In this document: positions 7,857 to 16,497 of the stretch, in pieces
Numbering within the stretch: the first letter of the stretch is position 1
Layout of the letters: the number at the start of each line of letters is the position of its first letter
The notes under the pieces: generated by a model
The model's input: the letters and a program-made list of their open reading frames with translations, nothing else
What the model was told of the DNA's origin: nothing
The model's database searches: none
Translations under genes and position numbers: made by a program
Assembly (NCBI RefSeq): GCF_003063265.1
Contig: NZ_NERU01000001.1
Span: forward strand, 62,001 to 126,000
Source: Limnohabitans sp. WS1
GTDB taxonomy: Bacteria; Pseudomonadota; Gammaproteobacteria; Burkholderiales; Burkholderiaceae_C
Reading direction: 5' to 3'
Length of the DNA: 64,000 bases

Positions 7857-9092
7857 ATGGGCGCTTCTTTGCAATCGGTTTTGGGGCGGGGCGCTGCGTT
7901 TGCACGCATCGCTCAGTTCCACCCCGAACTCACCGCCTTCAGGCGCGACCTGCATGCCCACCCCGAGCTGGGCTTTGAAGAGGTCTACACCTCGGGCCGC
8001 GTGGCCGACATGCTCAAAGTCTGTGGTGTGGACAGCATCCACACGGGCATTGGCAAAACCGGCGTGGTGGCTTTGGTTCACGGCCAAGGCCGATCGGCGG
8101 CCAACCCGGGCCGCATGATCGGTCTCAGGGCCGACATGGACGCGCTGCCACTGACCGAGCACAACGAATGCACCTGGAAGTCGGGCACGCCCGGCCTGAT
8201 GCACGGTTGTGGCCACGACGGCCACACCGCCATGCTGATGGGCGCGGCGCGTTACCTGGCCGAAACCCGGCGCTTTGACGGCACAGCCGTGTTGATTTTT
8301 CAGCCGGGCGAAGAGGGCTACGCAGGCGCCCGCGCCATGATCGAGGATGGTTTGTTCGAGCGATTTCCGTGTGAACAGGTCTATGCCCAGCACAACTCCC
8401 CCGAGACGCCCTTGGGTGTGATCGGCATCACCCCCGGCCCCATGCAAGCGGCGGTGGACCGCATCGAGATCCGCATCATCGGCAAAGGTGGACACGGTGC
8501 CCGTCCGCACCAGGGTGTGGACCCGGTGCTGGTGGCCGGGCACATCATCACGGCCGCGCAAAGCGTGGTCTCGCGCAACCTGTCGGCGTTTGACCAAGCG
8601 GTCATCAGCATCTGCTCGATGCAAGCGGGCCACCCCGGTGCCATGAGCGTGATCCCGGGCGAGGCCACTTTGGTGGGCACGGTGCGCACTTACAGCGAGC
8701 GGGTGCAAGACCAGATCGAAGACCGTCTGCGGTCTTTGTGCACGGGCATTGCCCAAGGCTTTGGGGCCTCGGCCGAATTGACCTACGAGCGCGTCTACCC
8801 CGCCACCGTGAACACCGTGCCCGAAGCGCAGTTTGCCTGCGACGTGGCTGCGGCTTTGGTGGGCGAAGACAAGGTCTGGCGCGACATGCTGCCCAGCATG
8901 GGCGGCGAAGATTTCTCTTTCATGCTGCAGGCCAAACCCGGCGCTTACATCCGCATCGGCCAAGGCCTGCCACACGGCCCGGGTCCACACCCGTTGCACA
9001 ACAGCCGCTACGACTTCAACGACGACATCTTGCCGCTGGGTGCGGCCCTGCACGCCAGTTTGGTGGAGCAGGCGCTGCCCTTGGCGGCATGA
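7857..9092 (+). CDS. M20 family amidohydrolase / metallopeptidase (hippuricase-like)
   Basis: Predicted 411-aa cytoplasmic zinc-type hydrolase of the M20D group (aminoacylases, hippuricase, IAA-amino acid hydrolases). Metal and catalytic motifs in order: FRRDLHAHPELGFEE (29-42), GLRADMDALP (89-98), MHGCGHDGHTAML (115-127, with C118, H120, D121) and FQPGEEGYAGA (148-158, with E152/E153). It sits between the first permease and the second receptor with two-base spacing, so it probably cleaves an imported N-acyl amino acid or peptide-like substrate. That link is an inference from the operon. The start is set by the permease junction; the frame extends further upstream inside the permease gene. 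Confidence 0.9.
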   Translation: MGASLQSVLGRGAAFARIAQFHPELTAFRRDLHAHPELGFEEVYTSGRVADMLKVCGVDSIHTGIGKTGVVALVHGQGRSAANPGRMIGLRADMDALPLTEHNECTWKSGTPGLMHGCGHDGHTAMLMGAARYLAETRRFDGTAVLIFQPGEEGYAGARAMIEDGLFERFPCEQVYAQHNSPETPLGVIGITPGPMQAAVDRIEIRIIGKGGHGARPHQGVDPVLVAGHIITAAQSVVSRNLSAFDQAVISICSMQAGHPGAMSVIPGEATLVGTVRTYSERVQDQIEDRLRSLCTGIAQGFGASAELTYERVYPATVNTVPEAQFACDVAAALVGEDKVWRDMLPSMGGEDFSFMLQAKPGAYIRIGQGLPHGPGPHPLHNSRYDFNDDILPLGAALHASLVEQALPLAA

Positions 9093-9135
9093 TGCTTCGA
9101 TGTGATTGACAACATTCTTTCAAAAGGAAAACTCC

Positions 9136-10716
9136 ATGGCTTTCAAACTCAATCCTTTCGTGGCCACTTTGGCCGCAGCGCTGGCCTTGTCCGCGGTTTC
9201 GGCCTCGGCCGTGACCCTGCGCGTGGGCAATCAAGGCGACGCCTTGTCCATGGACCCGCATTCGCTCAACGAGTCTTTGCAAATTTCGGTGGTCGAAAAC
9301 GTCTACGAGACCTTGGTCTCACGCGACGCCAACTACAAACTCACGCCCTTGCTGGCCACCAGCTGGAAGCAAACATCGCCCACCGTGTGGCGTTTTGAGT
9401 TGCGCAAAGGCGTCAAATTCCATGACGGCACGCCCTTCACCGCTGACGACGTGATCTTCAGCTACGAGCGTGCCAAGGGCGACGGCTCGGACATGAAGAG
9501 CTATGTGGGCCAGTTCAAAGAGATCAAAAAGATCAACGATCACACCATCGACATCATCACCAACGCGCCATTCCCCATCGTGCCCGAGTTGATCACGCAC
9601 TGGGCCATCATGAGCAAGAAGTGGTGTGAAGACAACCAGGCCACCAAGCCGGTGGACCGGCGCAAAGGCATTGAAAACGCCGCCTCTTTCCGTGCCAACG
9701 GCACCGGTCCTTTCCGTGTGCGTGAGCGTCAGCCCAGCGTGCGCACCACCTTCACGCGCAACGGCAACTACTGGGGCAAGATTCCCGGCAACGTGGACGA
9801 GGTCATCTTCAGCGTGATTGGCAACGACGCCACCCGCGTGGCGGCCATGATGTCGGGCGAACTCGATGTGATGGAGCCCGTGCCGGTGCAAGACGTGGAG
9901 CGTTTGAAAGCCAACGACAAACTCAAGGTGCTGCAAGGCCCTGAGCTGCGTGCCATTTTCCTGGGCATGGACCAAAAACGTGACGAGTTGCTGTTCTCGA
10001 ACGTGAAGGGCAAAAACCCCTTCAAGGACGTCCGCGTGCGCAAGGCCTTCTACCAGGCCATCGACATCGAGACCATCAAGAGCCGTGTGATGCGCGGCGC
10101 GGCCACGCCTTTGGCGCTGATGTACCCCCCACAAGTCAATGGCTTCCCCGCCGATCTGGCCAAGCGTCTGCCTTATGACGTGGAAGCCTCCAAGAAACTG
10201 CTGGCCGAGGCGGGTTACCCCAACGGTTTCGAAGTCAAGATGAACTGCCCGAACGACCGCTATGTGAACGACGCCGAGATTTGCCAGGCCGTGGCCGCCA
10301 ACTTGGCCAAGGTGGGGGTCAAGATCAACCTGGAAGCCGAGACCAAGGGCACTTACTTCCCCAAGATTTTGAGCCGCAACACCAGCTTTTACATGCTGGG
10401 CTGGACCGCCAGCACGGTGGACGCGCACAACGTCATGTACCCCATCTTGTCCACCCCCGGTGACGGTGGTCGCGGCCAGTTCAACCTGGGCTCTTACAGC
10501 AACCCCAAGGTGGACGAGTTGACGGACAAAGTGGCGTCTGAAACCGATCAGAAAAAGCGCAACGAGATGATCCGCGAAGCCATGAAGATCCACCAGGATG
10601 ACATCGGCCATTTGCCTTTGCACCAGCAAGCGCTGAACTGGGCGGCCAAGAAAAACATCGAGCTGGTGCAGTTTCCGGACAACGGCATGGCTTGGAAATT
10701 CATCACAGTGAAGTAA
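9136..10716 (+). CDS. ABC transporter substrate-binding protein, family 5, second copy
   Basis: Predicted 526-aa periplasmic receptor with a signal peptide ending in VSASA-V near residue 24. AAGGA at 9124-9128 supports the start at 9136 over an in-frame ATG ten codons earlier. It shares blocks with the receptor at 5267, for example GMDQKRDEL and KDVRVRKAFYQAIDIETI, but differs in the ligand pocket region. It follows the M20 gene and is three bases before the DppC-type permease. Two receptors may widen the range of ligands delivered to one permease pair. Confidence 0.9.
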   Translation: MAFKLNPFVATLAAALALSAVSASAVTLRVGNQGDALSMDPHSLNESLQISVVENVYETLVSRDANYKLTPLLATSWKQTSPTVWRFELRKGVKFHDGTPFTADDVIFSYERAKGDGSDMKSYVGQFKEIKKINDHTIDIITNAPFPIVPELITHWAIMSKKWCEDNQATKPVDRRKGIENAASFRANGTGPFRVRERQPSVRTTFTRNGNYWGKIPGNVDEVIFSVIGNDATRVAAMMSGELDVMEPVPVQDVERLKANDKLKVLQGPELRAIFLGMDQKRDELLFSNVKGKNPFKDVRVRKAFYQAIDIETIKSRVMRGAATPLALMYPPQVNGFPADLAKRLPYDVEASKKLLAEAGYPNGFEVKMNCPNDRYVNDAEICQAVAANLAKVGVKINLEAETKGTYFPKILSRNTSFYMLGWTASTVDAHNVMYPILSTPGDGGRGQFNLGSYSNPKVDELTDKVASETDQKKRNEMIREAMKIHQDDIGHLPLHQQALNWAAKKNIELVQFPDNGMAWKFITVK

Positions 10717-10719
10717 TCC

Positions 10720-11628
10720 ATGAACGCCCTGAAACGTTGGCTGCAAAGCGACGTTGGTTACAGCTTCCGCCAATCGCCCACGGCGATGGTGGCTGCTGCC
10801 ATCGCCTTCGTCTGTCTTTTTTGTTCGGTTTTTGCTGGCTGGGTCTCGCCCACCAACCCCTTTGACCTGGCCACGCTGGAGTTGAGCGACGCCCGCTTGC
10901 CGCCAGCTTGGATGGAGGGGGGCTCCAGCAAGTTCCTGCTGGGCTCCGACGATCAGGGGCGCGACATTTTGTCGGCCCTGATCTACGGCTCGCGCATCTC
11001 CTTGGTGGTGGGCCTGGCCTCGGTGATTTTGTCGGTGGCCGTGGGTGTGGGTTTGGGCTTGCTGGCCGGCTTCAAAGGCGGCTGGATCGACGCTTTGTTG
11101 ATGCGTTTGTGCGATGTGATGCTGTCGTTTCCAGCCATCTTGGTGGCATTGTTGATCGCCGGGGTGGGGCGTGCCCTGTTCCCCAATGCCAATGAGTCGC
11201 TGGCCTTTGGCGTGTTGATCATCTCGATCTCGCTCACGGGTTGGGTGCAATACGCCCGCACAGTGCGTGGCACGACCCTGGTCGAGCGCAACAAGGAATA
11301 CGTGCAGGCCGCGCGTGTGACGGGTGTGCCCTCGCTGCGCATCATGGTCAAGCATGTGCTGCCCAACGTGATGGGCCCCGTCATGGTGCTGGCCACCATC
11401 CAGGTGGCCACGGCCATCATCACCGAGGCGACGCTGTCGTTCCTGGGTGTGGGTGCACCGCCCACCTCGCCATCGCTGGGCACGCTCATTCGCGTGGGCA
11501 ACGATTATTTGTTTTCGGGTGAGTGGTGGATCACGATTTTCCCGGGCCTGATGCTGGTGCTGATCGCCCTGTCGGTCAACTTACTGGGTGACTGGTTGCG
11601 CGACGCGCTGAATCCGAGATTGCGATGA
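10720..11628 (+). CDS. ABC transporter permease, DppC/OppC type
   Basis: Predicted 302-aa inner-membrane permease. An N-terminal cytoplasmic segment with a first TM (about 25-45) precedes a periplasmic loop carrying LLGSDDQGRDILSALIYGSR, the DppC/OppC hallmark. The EAA loop is YVQAARVTGVPSLRIMVKHVLPN near 195-217. It starts three bases after the second receptor and overlaps the first ATPase gene by four bases (ATGA), so it belongs to the same operon. Confidence 0.93.
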   Translation: MNALKRWLQSDVGYSFRQSPTAMVAAAIAFVCLFCSVFAGWVSPTNPFDLATLELSDARLPPAWMEGGSSKFLLGSDDQGRDILSALIYGSRISLVVGLASVILSVAVGVGLGLLAGFKGGWIDALLMRLCDVMLSFPAILVALLIAGVGRALFPNANESLAFGVLIISISLTGWVQYARTVRGTTLVERNKEYVQAARVTGVPSLRIMVKHVLPNVMGPVMVLATIQVATAIITEATLSFLGVGAPPTSPSLGTLIRVGNDYLFSGEWWITIFPGLMLVLIALSVNLLGDWLRDALNPRLR

Positions 11629-12593
11629 GTCTTTTACAAGTCAAAAACCTGGTGGTGGAATTCCCCAGCCGCCACGGCACGCTGCGTGCGCTGGACGATA
11701 TTTCTTTCGACATCGCCCCCGGTGAAATTCTGGGCGTGGTGGGCGAGTCCGGTGCGGGCAAGTCGCTCACGGGCGCGGCCATCATTGGCCTGCTGGAGCC
11801 GCCGGGCCAAGTGGCCGGGGGGCAGATTTTGCTCGAAGGCCAGCGCATCGACCACCTGAACAACGACCAAATGCGCCACATCCGGGGCCGCAAGATCGGC
11901 GCGATTTTTCAGGACCCGCTGACCTCGCTCAACCCGCTGTATTCCATCGGACGGCAGCTGACCGAAACCATTTTGGCCCACCTGCCGGTGACGCCCCAAG
12001 AAGCGCGGCAACGTGCCATCCAGCTGCTCAAGGACACCGGCATTTCGGCCGCCGAAGAGCGCATCGACCACTACCCGCACCAGTTTTCGGGCGGCATGCG
12101 CCAGCGTGTGGTGATTGCTTTGGCCCTGGCGGCCGAGCCGCAACTCATCGTGGCCGACGAGCCGACCACGGCGCTCGATGTGTCCATTCAGGCGCAGATC
12201 ATCAGCTTGCTCAAAAAGGTCTGCAAAGACCGTGGCGCTGCAGTGATGCTGATCACGCATGACATGGGCGTGATCGCCGAGACCTGTGACCGCGTGGCCG
12301 TGTTATACGCCGGGCGAGTGGCCGAAATCGGCCCAGTGCACCAGGTCATCAACCACCCGGCCCACCCTTACACCGCAGGCCTGATGGCCTCGATCCCCGA
12401 CATGGACAGTGACCGCGAACGCCTGAACCAAATTGACGGCGCCATGCCCCGCCTGAACGCCATCCCGCAAGGCTGCGCCTTCAACCCGCGCTGCCCCAAA
12501 GCCTTTGACCGCTGCCGCCAAGACCGACCCAATTTGGTCCAAGCGGGCGTGACCCAGGCCGCTTGCTGGCTGCACGACGGGAGCGCGGCATGA
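11625..12593 (+). CDS. ABC transporter ATP-binding protein, DppD/OppD type
   Basis: Predicted 322-aa ATPase. Walker A is GESGAGKS at 40-47, the signature is FSGGMRQRV near 150, and Walker B is [12 protein letters not shown] just after. The C-terminal oligopeptide-type extension carries the Cys pattern (GCAFNPRC... DRCRQDRP...) typical of DppD/OppD. It overlaps the genes on both sides by four bases, so stoichiometric coupled translation is likely. Confidence 0.94.
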   Translation: MSLLQVKNLVVEFPSRHGTLRALDDISFDIAPGEILGVVGESGAGKSLTGAAIIGLLEPPGQVAGGQILLEGQRIDHLNNDQMRHIRGRKIGAIFQDPLTSLNPLYSIGRQLTETILAHLPVTPQEARQRAIQLLKDTGISAAEERIDHYPHQFSGGMRQRVVIALALAAEPQLIVADEPTTALDVSIQAQIISLLKKVCKDRGAAVMLITHDMGVIAETCDRVAVLYAGRVAEIGPVHQVINHPAHPYTAGLMASIPDMDSDRERLNQIDGAMPRLNAIPQGCAFNPRCPKAFDRCRQDRPNLVQAGVTQAACWLHDGSAA

Positions 12594-13585
12594 GCGAGAA
12601 AAAAACACAGCCTTTGGTCGTGGCGCACGACCTGGCCAAGACCTTTGACGTCTCCGCCCCCTGGCTCAACCGTGTGATCGAGCGCAAGCCGCGCCAACTG
12701 CTCAACGCCGTGGACGGCGTGAGTTTTGAGATCGAACGCGGCAAAACACTCGCCTTGGTGGGCGAGTCGGGTTGCGGCAAAAGCACGGTGGCCCGTTTGT
12801 TAGTGGGCCTGTACGAGCCCACACGCGGCGGTTTGACCTTTGACGGGCAAGACGCGCACGCCGCTTTCAAATCGAACGATGCCAAGGCCATGCGCCAGCG
12901 CATCCAGATGATTTTCCAGGACCCCTATGCCAGCCTCAACCCGCGCTGGACGGTGGACAACATCATTGGCGAGCCGCTCAAAGAGCACGGCTTGATCAGC
13001 GATGCCGAAGAGCTCAAAGCCCGTGTGGCCGAGTTGCTCAAGTCGGTGGGCTTGTCGCCGCTCGACATGGTCAAGTACCCGCACCAGTTCTCGGGTGGTC
13101 AGCGCCAGCGCATCTCGATCGCCCGCGCTTTGGCCACCGCGCCGGAATTTTTGGTGTGTGACGAGCCGACCTCCGCGCTCGACGTGAGTGTGCAGGCGCA
13201 GGTGCTCAACATCATGAAGGACCTGCAGCGCGAGCGCGGTCTGACGTATCTGTTCATCAGCCACAACCTGGCCGTGGTGCGCCATGTGAGTGACCAGGTG
13301 GGCGTGATGTATTTGGGCCGTCTGGTGGAGTTGGCCGACAAACACACGCTGTTTGGCAACCCGCAGCACCCCTACACCAAGATGCTACTGGACGCGATTC
13401 CGAAGATGCACGACACCGGCCGCGCCCGCACCCCGGTGCAAGGCGAGGTGCCCAACCCGCTCAACCCGCCGAGCGGCTGCACCTTCCACCCCCGCTGCCC
13501 GCAAGCCACCGACATCTGCCGCGCCGAGCGTCCGCCATTGCGTGACTTCAAAGGCATCAAGATCGCTTGTCACGCGGTGGTGTGA
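12590..13585 (+). CDS. ABC transporter ATP-binding protein, DppF/OppF type
   Basis: Predicted 331-aa second ATPase of the importer. Walker A is GESGCGKS near residue 60, the signature is FSGGQRQRI near 170, Walker B is FLVCDEPTSALD, and the C-terminal oligopeptide domain has GCTFHPRCPQATDICRAERP. The ATG at 12590 overlaps the previous stop as ATGA; an upstream in-frame start would lie inside dppD. It is the last gene of the 5267-13585 operon. No terminator is obvious before hipB. Confidence 0.94.
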   Translation: MSEKKTQPLVVAHDLAKTFDVSAPWLNRVIERKPRQLLNAVDGVSFEIERGKTLALVGESGCGKSTVARLLVGLYEPTRGGLTFDGQDAHAAFKSNDAKAMRQRIQMIFQDPYASLNPRWTVDNIIGEPLKEHGLISDAEELKARVAELLKSVGLSPLDMVKYPHQFSGGQRQRISIARALATAPEFLVCDEPTSALDVSVQAQVLNIMKDLQRERGLTYLFISHNLAVVRHVSDQVGVMYLGRLVELADKHTLFGNPQHPYTKMLLDAIPKMHDTGRARTPVQGEVPNPLNPPSGCTFHPRCPQATDICRAERPPLRDFKGIKIACHAVV

Positions 13586-13625
13586 TCATTTGGAGATAGG
13601 AACAAGGTCTTTAAAGATTAAAATA

Positions 13626-13661
13626 TCAGTCATTCAATGAATTTAATCGGTCAATGACTGA
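13626..13661. promoter_or_regulatory. Candidate HipB operator over hipB start codon
   Basis: Perfect 9-bp inverted repeat TCAGTCATT (13626-13634) and AATGACTGA (13653-13661) separated by 18 bp. The second arm contains the hipB ATG at 13654. A short palindrome, TCATT-C-AATGA, nests at 13630-13640. The position fits autoregulation by a HipB-type repressor and could block both transcription and translation. The E. coli HipB operator has a different sequence, so this is inferred from symmetry and location. Confidence 0.6.
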
Positions 13662-13989
13662 ATTTTTAGACTTTGGATTCTCCACGTCTGAAGAAATCGC
13701 ACTGGTTTTGGCGCAGCGCTTGAAAAGCCTGAGGGTTCAAAAAGATATTCCTCAAGCCGACTTGGCGCAGCGCATGGGCGTGTCTCGCAGCACGCTCAAC
13801 ACGCTCGAAAATACCGGTAAGGGTTCGGTCATCTCCTGGATCAAACTGGTGCAGTGCCTGGGCCAAGAAGGGCAATTGCAGCCGCTTTTCAAACCCGTGA
13901 CGGCTTCCATCGCCGATATGGTGAAACAACAACAACCCACCCGTCGGCGCGTCACCCGAAATCGCACTCGGCCCGTGGTCAAGCGATGA
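13654..13989 (+). CDS. hipB: HipB-like XRE-family antitoxin
   Basis: Predicted 111-aa DNA-binding antitoxin. A Cro/C1-type HTH covers roughly residues 17-70 (LAQRLKSLRVQKDIPQADLAQ, then MGVSRSTLNTLE as the recognition helix). The tail is basic (PTRRRVTRNRTRPVVKR). Its stop overlaps the hipA start by four bases, the usual antitoxin-first order of type II hipBA modules. No good ribosome site precedes the ATG, and the start codon lies in the inverted repeat described at 13626-13661. The antitoxin role is inferred from the pairing with HipA. Confidence 0.85.
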   Translation: MTEFLDFGFSTSEEIALVLAQRLKSLRVQKDIPQADLAQRMGVSRSTLNTLENTGKGSVISWIKLVQCLGQEGQLQPLFKPVTASIADMVKQQQPTRRRVTRNRTRPVVKR

Positions 13990-15215
13990 AAACAGTACAG
14001 GTTCGCTACCAAGGCTGGGGGGAAAATTGGCCACTGGGCACCTTGGCTGACAACGGTCAGCAACTGCTGTTTGAATACTCACCTCAAGCCTTGGCTGAAG
14101 GCGTGTCTTTGTCCCCGCGGCATTTGCCTTTGCAAAAGCAGGCCATGGGTCATTTCCCGTCGCATCAATGGCGCCTTCCAGGATTGTTTGCAGACTCTTT
14201 GCCCGATGGCTGGGGCATGCTGCTCATGGACAGGTTATTTCGAAAGCAAGGTCTTCGGCCAGAACAGTTGTCACCCCTGGACCGATTGAGTTTCATTGGC
14301 CAACGCGGCATGGGTGCGCTCACTTACCAGCCTGATTCACAGGGTGATGTCTTGCAGGGTACGGTGGATCTGGTGGCGCTGGCCCATGAAACGGCTTTGG
14401 TCTTGCAGGGCGCAGACACAGAAACCCTGCAGCGCTTGGCCTTGTTGGGTGGCTCTCCACAGGGTGCCCGGCCCAAAGTGCTCGTGTTCTTCGATCCAGC
14501 GATGGCCCGCATCAGCACAGCACCCATGCCTGCAGGGTCGGGCTGGTTGGTCAAGTTTCAGGCCTTGGGCGAACACAAAGAAGTCTGTGCCATTGAGGCG
14601 TTTTATGCCCAACTGGCCAGAGCTTGTGGTTTGGATATGCCCGAGACACATGTGTTTGATTTGAATGCCAAACAGGCCGCACTGGGCATTGAGCGCTTCG
14701 ATCTGGTGCAAGGCCAGCGTGTGCCGATCCATTCTTTGGCTGCTTTCTTGCACGCCGACTTCAGAATTCCTTATGCGGTGGACTACACGACTTTTTTACG
14801 CGCCACTCGAATGATCACTCGGGATGAACGTGAGGTGCAAAAAGCATTTGAGCGAGCGGTGTTCAATGTGCTTTTTCACAACCGGGATGACCATGCCAAA
14901 AACCTGGCTTACCGCATGGATGCGCAAAGGCACTGGAAGCTTGCCCCGTGCTTTGACCTGACGTACAGCGAAGGCCCCGGCGGTGAGCACCAAATGGACG
15001 TTTGCGGCGAAGGCCTGCACATCACCCGCAGTCATGTGATGAAGTTGGCGCAGCAAGGCGGCATCGACGCAAGGTGGGCAGGGCACAGGCTGGACGCCAT
15101 GCTGGCCGTGACAGATCAATGGGCTTCGCTTGTCGAATCGTTTGATATCCGTCGAGCGACACGCCAGAAAATGCACCATGAAGTGATTTGCCAGCGCGAA
15201 GCCTTGATGCGCTGA
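13986..15215 (+). CDS. hipA: HipA-like Ser/Thr kinase toxin
   Basis: Predicted 409-aa HipA-family protein kinase. In E. coli HipA inactivates glutamyl-tRNA synthetase by phosphorylation and induces persistence; the target here is unknown. Visible parts: a Gly-rich loop GGSPQGARPK at 155-164, probable ATP-binding K190 (WLVKF), the catalytic loop NRDDHAKN at 299-306 with D301, and FDLTYS at 323-328 with D324 as the metal ligand. The length is near the usual 410-440 aa and no key residue is missing, so it looks active. The upstream frame is open but lies inside hipB. The shared terminator with the second porin follows. Confidence 0.88.
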   Translation: MKTVQVRYQGWGENWPLGTLADNGQQLLFEYSPQALAEGVSLSPRHLPLQKQAMGHFPSHQWRLPGLFADSLPDGWGMLLMDRLFRKQGLRPEQLSPLDRLSFIGQRGMGALTYQPDSQGDVLQGTVDLVALAHETALVLQGADTETLQRLALLGGSPQGARPKVLVFFDPAMARISTAPMPAGSGWLVKFQALGEHKEVCAIEAFYAQLARACGLDMPETHVFDLNAKQAALGIERFDLVQGQRVPIHSLAAFLHADFRIPYAVDYTTFLRATRMITRDEREVQKAFERAVFNVLFHNRDDHAKNLAYRMDAQRHWKLAPCFDLTYSEGPGGEHQMDVCGEGLHITRSHVMKLAQQGGIDARWAGHRLDAMLAVTDQWASLVESFDIRRATRQKMHHEVICQREALMR

Positions 15216-15327
15216 GCCAAGTGCATGAAACTCAGAGCACACAGGCCTGAGCTTCTTTCGATCTCTTTGCAAGTATGGGGTCACAACTTCAGAATTTGAT
15301 GGCGTCAGAAAATGTAACGAGGTCAAT

Positions 15328-15362
15328 AAAAAAACCCACCGTGTTGCCACGGTGGGTTTTTT
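15328..15362. terminator. Bidirectional terminator, hipA / porin 2
   Basis: Perfect stem AAAACCCACCGTG-TTGC-CACGGTGGGTTTT with A and T runs on both sides, placed between the convergent hipA and porin genes. The stem resembles the terminator of the first porin (3091-3125). Confidence 0.9.
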
Positions 15363-15399
15363 GACTTCAATCGGTCAACTGGCTTGCGCCAGCGTTCGA

Positions 15400-16416
15400 T
15401 CAGAAGGAGTGCTTGACACCGAAGTCATAGCCAGTGGACTTGGCGTTGGCAGCAGTCACAGAACCGTTCAAAGCGACAGCAGCGCCGCCTTTGTTCTTGA
15501 CCGAAGCGTATGTAGCGTACAAGTCTGTGCGCTTGCTCAGGCTGTAAACATAACCGAGGGCAAACTGGTTGCTCTTGGCGTCGCCCTGTGCTGTGCTGGA
15601 CATGGCCACGCGGACAGTACCAGCACCCACGGGGGCTGTGGCACCAAACAAACCACCTTTGATGTCTTTAGCACCGTCAATTTTGGTTTTATTGGTTTGA
15701 GCAAACAACTTGGCAACGCCCAAGTCATAAGAGCCGCCGATGTTGGAGGTCTTGTTTTTGACGTTCAGACCAGTTTTGGTGCTGGAAGAAGCCAAAGCCA
15801 CGCTCAATGGGCCGTTGTCATAAGACACACGGAAGGCATTGCCGTCGCCAGCCTTGGCAGCGTCTGTCGAAGCGTTTTCGCCCATGTAAGCCTGAGCCCA
15901 GACTTTCACGCCGCTGAACGAAGGCGACAGGTAACCAATGCTGTTGGAAGCACGAACGCCCGTCACACCACCTTTGTTGAAGGCAATGTTGGTGCCCACG
16001 CCGTTGGTGCCAAACGGATCGTAAGCGGTTTCAGTCCAGAACTGGGGCGTGTAGTCACGGCCCAAACGCACTTCACCGAAGTTGCCTTCCACGCTGACGG
16101 TGGAGCGGCGGTTGAAAGTCAGACCTTGGTTGCGTGCGTTGAGCACTGGGTCGGTTGCACCTGCAGCTTGGTTGTTGTTGTTGGTGCCAGCACCAGAGCC
16201 GTCGTCGTTGTTCACGCCAGCTTCGAGCCAGAAGGAAGCCTTCAAGCCACCGCCCAAGTCTTCCACGCCGCGGAAACCGATGCGGCTGCTGTTGTAACCC
16301 GAGTTCTTCAATTGGGTTTTGCTGCTCACAGTGCCAGTGCCTTTGGCATAGGCTGCGTCAACCACGCCGAACAGAGTCACGGAAGATTGTGCGAAAGCGC
16401 CAGTAGCAGCTGCCAA
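15400..16416 (-). CDS. Gram-negative porin, 5' end apparently lost
   Basis: Predicted about 338-aa paralogue of the porin at 2034, with the same QSSVTLFGVVDAAY start of the mature protein, SSRIGFRGVEDLGGG, and a C-terminal Phe (VKHSF). The signal peptide is damaged. Codons for ALATLAAATGAFA align with ALAVLTASGISFA of the paralogue, but the seven preceding codons expected to read MKKSLI(A) are replaced by AT-rich sequence with no ATG back to an in-frame TAG. Only a TTG at 16416 could start translation, and it would leave about nine residues of signal. The join is near 16429, next to a divergent recombinase gene. It may be a pseudogene or need an unrecognised start. Confidence 0.75.
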   Translation of the reverse strand: MAAATGAFAQSSVTLFGVVDAAYAKGTGTVSSKTQLKNSGYNSSRIGFRGVEDLGGGLKASFWLEAGVNNDDGSGAGTNNNNQAAGATDPVLNARNQGLTFNRRSTVSVEGNFGEVRLGRDYTPQFWTETAYDPFGTNGVGTNIAFNKGGVTGVRASNSIGYLSPSFSGVKVWAQAYMGENASTDAAKAGDGNAFRVSYDNGPLSVALASSSTKTGLNVKNKTSNIGGSYDLGVAKLFAQTNKTKIDGAKDIKGGLFGATAPVGAGTVRVAMSSTAQGDAKSNQFALGYVYSLSKRTDLYATYASVKNKGGAAVALNGSVTAANAKSTGYDFGVKHSF

Positions 16417-16462
16417 TGTAGCCAGAGCAGTTAGATTGTTTAATTTATTTGCGAATAAAGAG

Positions 16463-16497
16463 TTAGTTTTGAATTTGTCACTCTATACTTCTCTAGC
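16463..16497 (+). promoter_or_regulatory. Candidate promoter for the recombinase gene
   Basis: The 68-bp segment 16430-16497 is strikingly AT-rich. It contains TATACT at 16484-16489, eight bases before the ATG at 16498, with only a weak upstream match (TTAGTT at 16463). If this is the -10 box, transcription would begin at or next to the start codon and give a leaderless mRNA. No Shine-Dalgarno sequence is visible, which agrees. Confidence 0.35.

Noticed and set aside
9319-11355. 678-codon open frame antisense to the second receptor and permease
   Set aside because: It is a GC-skew shadow: His/Gln/Val-rich composition, no motif, and the plus strand has clear family-5 receptor and permease proteins in an operon.
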